Below are positions 1 through 5,363 of a stretch of 5,679 bases of DNA, piece after piece. Position numbers and translations under genes: made by a program. The notes below the pieces were generated by a model that did no database searches, had not been told where the DNA came from, and saw nothing but the letters and a program-made list of their open reading frames with translations. The number at the start of each line of letters is the position of its first letter. Position 1 is the stretch's first letter. The DNA comes from Planctomycetaceae bacterium (GTDB taxonomy: Bacteria; Planctomycetota; Planctomycetia; Pirellulales; Thermoguttaceae): assembly GCA_031254675.1 (NCBI GenBank), contig JAIRTV010000616.1, forward strand, positions 1 to 5,679, read 5' to 3'.

Positions 1-81
1 GACACTTTCAAGAACACACAATTATCTTGGCAAGAATAACACCAAAAAATCAACAACTCCTATTTTTTTCGGAACTTCAGG

Positions 82-285
82 CTAAAACACAGGATAACCT
101 TTTTCATTTCGAGGCAACGGAATTGATATGAAAAGAGTATTGTCTTTTAGAAGTACTGTTTCCTCAAAAGACACTTTTACACGATCCTCTCTCAAAATGA
201 CCGTGCAGTCGTTTTTTTGGCAACTATTATATCAAACGTTTTATTGCGAATTTTGATTTTATGGACGATCTCTTTTCCCCAGAAA
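82..285 (-). pseudogene. Small unrecognised gene, frameshifted or decayed
   Basis: The minus strand holds two abutting open stretches that read like one protein. The upstream frame (from about 285 down to the T run at 212-218) gives ...KEIVHKIKIRNKTFDIIVAKK and then hits TGA at 192-194. The -1 frame, open from just after TGA at 232-234, continues from the same run as NDCTVILREDRVKV... and ends IPLPRNEKGYPVF at TAG (82-84). The junction is seven A on the minus strand; eight A would make one frame. The upstream frame has no ATG or GTG start near a GGGGAAAAGAG stretch that could be a ribosome site, so the start may be lost too. I do not recognise the family. It could be a pseudogene, an assembly indel, or slippage on the A run. 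A shorter reading, 30 codons from GTG at 174, also exists. Bases 1-81 show nothing I can support. Confidence 0.35.
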
Positions 286-309
286 TAGGAAAATGACTGG
301 CAATCTTTT

Positions 310-1935
310 TTATCCCATCCATGCGGGCAATTTCTCCGCGGTGGGCAATTTCGCAAAATAAACTTGTTGAATATTCTGAAGCGCGTTTACTTCTTTCAAG
401 GCTTCGGGAGTTGGTTCGTCGTCCAGCGACAAAACCGCAACCGCATCACCACCCGGTTTGGGTTTGGCTCGCCCAAGCGACATACTACTAATATTGATGT
501 GGTATTTACTAAGAACCATTCCCATGTTGCCAATCACTCCAGGTTTGTCTTGATGATCGATAAACAACAAATGACCATCCAGAAAACTTTCCAACCGATA
601 ATCATTCATCATCACCAAACGCGGCATTGAGTTCCCGAAAAGCGTTCCCGAAATCGAAACCGTGTTGTGTTCGCCAACCAGTTCCGCCGTAATCAAGGAC
701 GAAAATTCACCCACTTCCGACGTTTTTTCTTGGATCAAATCAATACCACGTTCACGAAGCATTGACGCCGCACTAATAATATTAACGTCTTCATTCATCG
801 ACGCCGACATCAAACCAGCAGCAAACGAAGTCGAAATCAGTGAGGTGTCCTTTTTGGAAACTTCGCCCTTGTATCGCATTTTACAAGATTTCATTGTTCC
901 AAGACCAAGTTGCGCCGCCAGAACACCAAGCCGGTAAGCAACATTGAGCGCACCACGATGCGATGCCAATGTCTGCGAATCAAGCGTACCGAAATTAACC
1001 GCTTGCCGAATTGTTCCTCGCGTAAAATAATCAATCAGAAGTTCAACCGCTTCAAGTGCAACATTGGTTTGGGCTTCTTCTGTACTCGCTCCAAGATGCG
1101 GCGTGCAAACAACATTCGGTTTGCCGAATAGCGGGTGTTGCGTGCAAGGTTCTTCCTCGTAAACATCCAACGCCACACCGCCAAGTTTCCCCGTTTCCAA
1201 TCCTTCCACCAATGTTGTCAGATCGTAAATTCCACCTCTGGCGCAGTTAATTAGTTTTGCGCCCGTCTTAATGAGTTCGAGTTCCTTTTTACCGAACAAC
1301 CCGCGTGTTTGGTCGTTCAACGGTGTGTGAACCGTCAGAAAATCAATTTGCGGCAACATGTCATGAAAATTGGTCACCAACGTGATTCCGAGTTCGTTGG
1401 CACGTTGAGGAGTGAAAAACGGATCCATCGCAATCACTTTCATATCAAACGCTTTGGCGTATCCGGCAACAACTTGACCAATACGCCCCATTCCGACAAT
1501 ACCAATTGTTTTGCCGGCGAGTTGGTGTCCCGTAAAATTTTTGCGATCCCAACGTCCTTCCACCAATGTCTGATAAGCCGGTGCAATATTTCGGGACAAC
1601 GCGAGTAATAACGCAAAAGTTTGTTCGGCGGTTGAGATGGTATTACCGCCAGGGGTGTTCATCACAACGATTCCTTGTTTGGTTGCGGTTTTCGTGTCGA
1701 TGTTGTCAACACCAACACCGGCACGGGCAATCGCTTTCAGTCGGGTATTTCCTTCGAGTGCTTCGGCGGTAATTTTAACGCCGCTTCTCGCAATCGCCCC
1801 ATCAAATTCGGTCAGGCATTTTTTCAATTCCTCGCCTTTAAGACCAATTCGCTCTTCAAATTCAATTCCCGAAGCGTTACGCAATAAATTCTTTCCGTCA
1901 TCGGAAATCGGATCAAGTAATACAATTCTAGGCAT
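310..1935 (-). CDS. serA: D-3-phosphoglycerate dehydrogenase
   Basis: This cytosolic enzyme oxidises 3-phosphoglycerate to 3-phosphohydroxypyruvate with NAD, the first step of the phosphorylated serine pathway. The 541 residues match the long, three-domain form. The substrate/NAD core (about 1-315) carries GMGRIG at 148-153 for NAD, an acidic D171 after the second strand, and the catalytic set R233 (in ARGG), E262 (in DVYEEEP) and H280 (in TPHLGAST). An intervening domain spans about 320-445. A C-terminal ACT domain (about 455-530) starts LLFIDHQDKPGVIGNMG, the usual site of serine feedback binding in this family. All catalytic residues are present, so the gene looks intact. A short tail, KLPTAEKLPAWMG, follows the ACT domain. 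The ATG at 1935 begins MPRIVLLDPI, the expected first strand; no clear Shine-Dalgarno site precedes it. The Nudix gene lies 97 bases upstream on the same strand. Confidence 0.97.
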   Translation of the reverse strand: MPRIVLLDPISDDGKNLLRNASGIEFEERIGLKGEELKKCLTEFDGAIARSGVKITAEALEGNTRLKAIARAGVGVDNIDTKTATKQGIVVMNTPGGNTISTAEQTFALLLALSRNIAPAYQTLVEGRWDRKNFTGHQLAGKTIGIVGMGRIGQVVAGYAKAFDMKVIAMDPFFTPQRANELGITLVTNFHDMLPQIDFLTVHTPLNDQTRGLFGKKELELIKTGAKLINCARGGIYDLTTLVEGLETGKLGGVALDVYEEEPCTQHPLFGKPNVVCTPHLGASTEEAQTNVALEAVELLIDYFTRGTIRQAVNFGTLDSQTLASHRGALNVAYRLGVLAAQLGLGTMKSCKMRYKGEVSKKDTSLISTSFAAGLMSASMNEDVNIISAASMLRERGIDLIQEKTSEVGEFSSLITAELVGEHNTVSISGTLFGNSMPRLVMMNDYRLESFLDGHLLFIDHQDKPGVIGNMGMVLSKYHINISSMSLGRAKPKPGGDAVAVLSLDDEPTPEALKEVNALQNIQQVYFAKLPTAEKLPAWMG

Positions 1936-1940
1936 AGTAA

Positions 1941-1976
1941 TTAAGGTTTGATTTAAGTTTCAAATTAAAGTTTAAG
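1941..1976. repeat. Three 12-base AT-rich repeats in the serA leader
   Basis: Three degenerate 12-base units follow head to tail: TTAAGGTTTGAT (1941-1952), TTAAGTTTCAAA (1953-1964) and TTAAAGTTTAAG (1965-1976), with a further TTAAGG overlapping the end. They lie 6-41 bases before the serA start codon, so they would fall in its 5' untranslated region or ribosome-binding area. No regulator can be named from them, and an AT-rich leader could give this by chance. Confidence 0.35.
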
Positions 1977-2032
1977 GATCAGTAATGGTTTAGTACAATT
2001 TTTGTCGTGATTGTGTTTTGTATTCGCAACTG

Positions 2033-2542
2033 CTATTCACTATTTGCTAATTTCAGCCAATATAATCCGATTATTGTTTTGGCGTCTTTAATTTCGCCGT
2101 TGGCGATCATTTGGAGAGCTTGCGGCAATTCCATAATAAGAGTTTCGATTTTTTCGCCATCTTCCATTGCGGTGGGACCGGGAATTAAATCGGTTGCTTT
2201 GAAGAGGTACATTTTTTCTTGAACAAAACCCGGAGAAGTAAAAAAGGTTGTGATCAACGTCATTGTTTTTGCGGTGTAACCGGTTTCTTCGATGAGTTCG
2301 CGTCGGGCGGTTGCGATTGGGAATTCGTTGGGTTCCAATGTTCCTGCTGGAAGTTCGATCAATGTTTCGTCCACCGCCACACGGTGTTGCCGAACCAACA
2401 CGATACGGTTATCGTCGAGAATCGGCAAGATCACCACCGCTCCAGGATGAACCACAATATGCCGCTCCAACTGTGTTCCGCTCCGACCTGTTATCATCCT
2501 TCGGACAATCTTGAAAATCCGACTTGTAAACAGCGTTTCCAT
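2033..2542 (-). CDS. Nudix hydrolase, ADP-ribose pyrophosphatase type
   Basis: The 169-residue protein likely hydrolyses ADP-ribose or a similar nucleoside diphosphate sugar to AMP and a sugar phosphate, in the cytosol. The Nudix box GX5EX7REUXEEXGU is complete: counted from the ATG at 2542, it starts at G67 (GTLEPNE), with metal-binding E82, E85 and E86 in RELIEETGY. A SPG follows the box, with its proline 16 residues after the box glycine; this spacing is typical of the ADP-ribose group. The upstream strands HPGAVVILPILDD and VRQHRVAVDETLIELPAG fit the same group. I prefer ATG 2542 (METLFTSRIFKIV) because relatives commonly begin that way. An in-frame GTG at 2557 would add five residues, and neither start has a strong ribosome site. 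The gene sits between the nuclease-like gene (107 bases upstream of this ATG) and serA (97 bases downstream) and may share their transcript. The exact substrate is not certain. Confidence 0.9.
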   Translation of the reverse strand: METLFTSRIFKIVRRMITGRSGTQLERHIVVHPGAVVILPILDDNRIVLVRQHRVAVDETLIELPAGTLEPNEFPIATARRELIEETGYTAKTMTLITTFFTSPGFVQEKMYLFKATDLIPGPTAMEDGEKIETLIMELPQALQMIANGEIKDAKTIIGLYWLKLANSE

Positions 2543-2589
2543 AACAATATTTTCCACAACAGATCGTTGTAATAATTTTTGTTGTTACG

Positions 2590-2630
2590 GTCTATTGGAA
2601 CAAATCAATAAACAAGAGAGACCAATAGAC
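2590..2630. repeat. 9-base inverted repeat between the nuclease-like and Nudix genes
   Basis: GTCTATTGG (2590-2598) and CCAATAGAC (2622-2630) are perfectly complementary, with 23 bases between them. The right arm runs into a tandem CAATAGA CAATAGA (2623-2636). On the minus strand the stem would form just after the stop of the 2650-3624 gene, but no T run follows it, so it is not a standard intrinsic terminator. It could be an operator, an mRNA-processing stem or chance. Confidence 0.4.
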
Positions 2631-2649
2631 AATAGAGACAAAGATGTTG

Positions 2650-3624
2650 TTAAAATTTTCTTGGTTCGAATTGTGCTGGGATTTCCAATCTCATGGTATC
2701 GCCGGATTGGACGAGTACGTAAAAACCGGCTTGTTGGGCGGCTTCTTTGACTTCTTTGGGAAAGATGGCACCGGCAATAGCACCAAGTAATATTTTCGGC
2801 GGTTCATTTTTTTCGCGACGATTTTGTTTGAGTTTTTCAATACGTTGAATGTGTTTCTCAATATCTTGTACGTCGGGTTTGGTTTTGACTTCGACAACAG
2901 CAATTGTTGTACCGTTTTCGAGATAAGCATCAATTTCGGCAATAATGCGATTATTTTTGTCTCGAACTTTACAATTTCCCGCAAATTCAAAACTAAAATT
3001 GTAACCGATCTCGTTAAAACGTCTTACAACAGCGGGAAATACCAAGTGTTCTGCGAGTTCGCCAAAACGATTTCCCAACGATCCCATTTGTTTTGAGAGT
3101 TTTTTTATTACTTTTTCTGTTTCTTTTCTTTCTTTTACTGCTTCTTCATGTTGTTTTGAAAGTTCTTGGAGAGATTTCTCTGTGATTTTGTGCTGTTCGG
3201 AGATCTCTGCAATGGCTTTTTCTGTCGCTCTTTCTATGGCTTTACGCTGTTCGGACATCTCTGCGATGTTTTTTTCTGTGACTTTATGCTGTTCGGAAAG
3301 TTCTGCGATGGATTTTTCTGTGACTTTATGCTGTTCGGAAAGTTCTGCGATGGATTTTTCCGTGACTTTATGCTGTTCGGACATCTCTGCGATGGATTTT
3401 TCTGTGACTTTATGCTGTTCGGATATCTCTGCAATGTTTTTTTCCGTGACTTTATGCTGTTCAGAGATTTCTGCAATGTTTTTTTCTGTGACTTTACGCT
3501 GTTCAGAAAGTTCTTGGATTATTTGTCTGGTCTCTTTTGCGAAATCTTGGATAACTTTGTAAGTTTCCTGTTGTGCTTCACGGAGCGATTGCAAGCTTGA
3601 TTCGTTGGTCGAAGAAGTGGACAT
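2650..3624 (-). CDS. Coiled-coil repeat protein with a PD-(D/E)XK nuclease-like domain
   Basis: The 324-residue protein has two parts. Residues about 36-180 are a long charged helix built from 14-residue repeats of the form IAEISEQHKVTEKN, with about eight units up to residue 151 and degenerate ones after. One unit (120-137) carries four extra residues. The C-terminal part (about 183-324) looks like the PD-(D/E)XK fold: RFGELAEHLV with E189, then E230 and D232 in IIAEIDAYL, then E245-V-K247 in VVEVKTKP, in the right order and spacing for a metal-binding nuclease core. The layout resembles DUF3782-type proteins, which are common in cyanobacteria, Chloroflexi and planctomycetes and whose function I do not know to be settled. 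There is no signal peptide or membrane segment. The ATG at 3624 starts MSTSSTNESS without a clear ribosome site. Nuclease activity is inferred from the motif only. No transposase or partner gene is nearby. Confidence 0.88.
   Translation of the reverse strand: MSTSSTNESSLQSLREAQQETYKVIQDFAKETRQIIQELSEQRKVTEKNIAEISEQHKVTEKNIAEISEQHKVTEKSIAEMSEQHKVTEKSIAELSEQHKVTEKSIAELSEQHKVTEKNIAEMSEQRKAIERATEKAIAEISEQHKITEKSLQELSKQHEEAVKERKETEKVIKKLSKQMGSLGNRFGELAEHLVFPAVVRRFNEIGYNFSFEFAGNCKVRDKNNRIIAEIDAYLENGTTIAVVEVKTKPDVQDIEKHIQRIEKLKQNRREKNEPPKILLGAIAGAIFPKEVKEAAQQAGFYVLVQSGDTMRLEIPAQFEPRKF
3172..3519 (-). repeat. 42-base tandem repeats inside the coiled-coil gene
   Basis: About eight copies of a 42-base unit encode the 14-residue repeats (residues 36-151). 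The central copies, roughly 3279-3480, are almost identical at the DNA level, differing mainly at codons for I/L/M and N/S. One copy is 54 bases, which keeps the frame. Near-identity points to recent slippage or unequal recombination, so copy number may vary between strains or be wrong in a short-read assembly. Because the unit length is a multiple of three, it also keeps long meaningless frames open on the other strand. Confidence 0.93.
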
Positions 3625-3681
3625 TTTTTTAGTTGTGGTTAAAAATTTTGTTGTTAGTTCGTGATTTGAGACGGGACTATA

Positions 3682-3709
3682 ATTCTATCGTCAAATTGAG
3701 GATTGGCAA
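3682..3709 (-). promoter_or_regulatory. Candidate sigma-70-like promoter for the nuclease-like gene
   Basis: On the minus strand TTGCCA (3704-3709) and TAGAAT (3682-3687) each match the -35 and -10 consensus at five of six positions, with a 16-base spacer. Transcription would begin near 3675, giving a leader of about 50 bases before the ATG at 3624, and might continue through the Nudix gene and serA. AT-rich DNA often gives such matches, and planctomycete promoters are not well characterised. Confidence 0.35.
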
Positions 3710-3767
3710 TAGAGCGACATTGAAGCGGTTTATTTCTTACGGTTCAACATCTTTTATACTTTGCGCA

Positions 3768-3793
3768 GCCCTGATTGATCGCCCTGATTGATC
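3768..3793. repeat. Perfect 13-base tandem duplication
   Basis: GCCCTGATTGATC occurs twice with no gap (3768-3780 and 3781-3793). It lies about 60 bases upstream of the promoter-like site of the nuclease-like gene. It could be a replication slip or a paired protein-binding site; two copies are too few to decide. Confidence 0.7.
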
Positions 3794-3858
3794 CTTGCTT
3801 TGAACTCGTAGTTGCTTTACGTCCGTTTGTGAAGATTATTTTTGTGTGGCTCTTAGGC

Positions 3859-3892
3859 AAAAAGTACGCACTTCAAGATAAAAAGCACGTAC
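3859..3892 (-). terminator. Terminator-like hairpin downstream of the conserved planctomycete gene
   Basis: In minus-strand RNA, GUACGUGC (3885-3892) can pair with GUGCGUAC (3864-3871) over eight pairs, two of them G-U, around a 13-base loop. UUUUU (3859-3863) follows directly. The order of stem then U tract fits an intrinsic terminator for the gene ending at 4056, 163 bases upstream. The stem is short and the loop large, so the call is weak. Confidence 0.35.
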
Positions 3893-3922
3893 CAAAAAAT
3901 GAAAATGTCCCCAAATTAGGTG

Positions 3923-3947
3923 GGCAATGTTTCGCCGAAACATTGCC
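3923..3947. repeat. Perfect 25-base palindrome
   Basis: GGCAATGTTTCG (3923-3934) and CGAAACATTGCC (3936-3947) are exact reverse complements around a single C. This could fold into a strong hairpin on either strand, or bind a dimeric protein. No T run follows on either strand, so a standard terminator is unlikely. It lies in the gap downstream of the conserved planctomycete gene. Shape and place suit a repetitive extragenic palindrome, but the number of copies in the genome cannot be seen here. Confidence 0.75.
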
Positions 3948-4055
3948 GGTTGGCAATTAGATTCCAAACCGTTTGCTAACACAAGCAGAAAAAGTCTCGT
4001 GTTCGCGGAATGGTTGTGAAAATGAGTAAACGTATTCAGGTTGGGACAAAGGAAG

Positions 4056-5042
4056 TTAAGAGATGTTTTCGGTATTTTCGTGGTTGGTGGATTCTTTGGT
4101 TTCAACCGAATGGATCAACGCCTTGAATGTTTCAAGAAGTTTGGTCAGTTTTGCAGGCGGCACTTCTCTCCAACCAGCAAGTTTGTGGTTGAGAATAGCA
4201 ACTTTTAACGTTTCAAACGCTTCGGCAAGATCTGTAGGAATGTCAGAAAAATCTTTGAGTGTTGTCGCAAGAAGTTCGCCAGTGGAAATTCCTGAATAAT
4301 TTTCGTCTATTGATTTGTTTTTTATTTTTTTGGATTCTTTTTTCTTTGGTTTTTCGTCACTTATATCGAATGGCGGGGAATTGTCGGAACCAAACCCTTC
4401 CACAATATCCGCAGCACCGATTTCGGAGATTTTTGGTTCTGTCCGATCTTTTTCCTGAACTCTTCTTTCAGCGGCAAAAGTTTCATTGCGAACGAAAACT
4501 TCTTCTTCGAATTCTCCGGTGAAAATATCTTCTTCGCGAGGTTTTTGTCCTTCGGGTGCGCCAACTGTTTCCCAATATTGCACGCGCATTTGAGCGACAG
4601 ACCAATGATTTTGAACAGCACCCTCCAACCATAATTCCGCATCGTCCCAATCCAAAGCCGCTTGAAAATGAGACCAATAAAGGTTTGGATAATCATTGGC
4701 TTTTTTGCCGAACCGCTCGGTAACACGACGAAGCCGCCCAACATGTTGCGAACTAACATTGCCAACCCGCCGCGCCCAAGCCTCATCAGAATAAGCACCA
4801 TGAGGACACTCCGCCGCAATCATTGCTTGACGCCAATTCAAAATCAAAACTCCCTTTTCCCAATTGGTTTGGCTAACAAGCGTGTTCCAATTGCCAACGT
4901 AAGGATTGGACAACTCTTCGATAAACGGCGAATTGATTAGCAATGTCGTTTCCGCTTCCTCAGAAACCACAACCGATTCGGGAACAACCTGTTCAACAGC
5001 AAGCGGTTCCGCAACCGCCGGAGTAATCGCAATTTCAATCAT
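4056..5042 (-). CDS. Conserved planctomycete protein with a helix-turn-helix-like core, function unknown
   Basis: The 328 residues fall into three parts. An acidic, alanine/valine-rich N-terminus (1-50) precedes a conserved helical core (about 52-172). The core includes SDEAWARRVGNVSSQHVGRL (85-104), which reads like a helix-turn-helix, then LYWSHFQAALDWDDAELWLE (121-140) and NHWSVAQMR (145-153). A low-complexity charged linker (about 172-250, with a KPKKKESKKIKNK run at 231-243) leads to a C-terminal helical segment (about 262-312: DLAEAFETLKVAILNHKLAGW). I recognise the core as a conserved hypothetical of Planctomycetota. The order of its motifs (start helix, S-rich helix pair, YWSH, WSV) also resembles the N-terminal helical domain of DUF1016/YhcG proteins, but the nuclease half of those is absent. 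DNA binding is therefore an inference. No signal peptide or membrane segment is seen. The ATG at 5042 has a good ribosome site, AAGGAA, eight bases upstream. Confidence 0.85.
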   Translation of the reverse strand: MIEIAITPAVAEPLAVEQVVPESVVVSEEAETTLLINSPFIEELSNPYVGNWNTLVSQTNWEKGVLILNWRQAMIAAECPHGAYSDEAWARRVGNVSSQHVGRLRRVTERFGKKANDYPNLYWSHFQAALDWDDAELWLEGAVQNHWSVAQMRVQYWETVGAPEGQKPREEDIFTGEFEEEVFVRNETFAAERRVQEKDRTEPKISEIGAADIVEGFGSDNSPPFDISDEKPKKKESKKIKNKSIDENYSGISTGELLATTLKDFSDIPTDLAEAFETLKVAILNHKLAGWREVPPAKLTKLLETFKALIHSVETKESTNHENTENIS

Positions 5043-5050
5043 TTTTATAT

Positions 5051-5056
5051 TTCCTT
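5051..5056 (-). promoter_or_regulatory. Ribosome binding site of the conserved planctomycete gene
   Basis: AAGGAA on the minus strand lies eight bases before the ATG at 5042 and fixes that start. It is the only good Shine-Dalgarno match among the four main genes here. The TAA of a short upstream frame (5055-5315) overlaps it. Confidence 0.7.
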
Positions 5057-5363
5057 ACATTATTAAGAGTTGACGATACCGATGACACAACATTTCTATT
5101 ACCGGCATAGTTGTCGGCAAGAATGGAAACGGAACATCAAACGGAATTATTTCAGAATTATTTCGACGACTTTTCCGTGATTCTGTTCGATGAGTCGTTC
5201 CAATCATTGTCTTGCTCATTATCCGAGACTTCCGGTTGTTGTCAATCGTTGTCGAGCCTAAAATTTCGCCGTTGTGAAATAAAATATCCGATTCCAACGG
5301 ATTTGGCGGTATCATCGTTTATAACTATCGCAACAATATTTTCGGCTGAATTGTTATGGGTTT

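Larger units (their letters stand above)
3625..4055. other. Gene-free stretch between the nuclease-like gene and the conserved planctomycete gene
   Basis: This 431-base gap has no frame with convincing protein character. It holds a promoter-like site (3682-3709), a 13-base tandem duplication (3768-3793), a hairpin followed by five U on the minus strand (3859-3892) and a perfect palindrome (3923-3947), each listed separately. The remainder shows nothing I can name. The gap is where transcription from the upstream gene probably ends and that of the nuclease-like gene probably begins. Confidence 0.6.

Noticed and set aside
226..234. Minus-strand TGATATAAT, a perfect extended -10 promoter motif
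   Set aside because: There is no -35 match at the right distance, it lies inside the split reading frame near the serA 3' end, and no clear gene starts downstream.
2219..2572. Plus-strand frame of 117 codons opposite the Nudix gene
   Set aside because: The opposite strand carries a complete Nudix box in a full-length protein; the plus frame has no domain and unusual composition.
3166..3600. Plus-strand frames of 144 and 126 codons with repeated Cys/Phe-rich units
   Set aside because: They are antisense readings of the 42-base repeats of the coiled-coil gene; a repeat length divisible by three keeps these frames open.
3775..3960. Plus-strand 61-codon frame MIALIDPCFELV...
   Set aside because: Its start comes from the 13-base duplication and its end from the palindrome; no ribosome site or family likeness supports it.
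3836..4105. Minus-strand 89-codon frame overlapping the 3' end of the conserved planctomycete gene
   Set aside because: It runs through the palindrome and the terminator-like hairpin, starts inside the previous gene and has no domain or ribosome site.
4361..4819. Minus-strand 152-codon frame inside the conserved planctomycete gene
   Set aside because: It is an out-of-frame shadow of a gene with recognisable conserved motifs and a good ribosome site.
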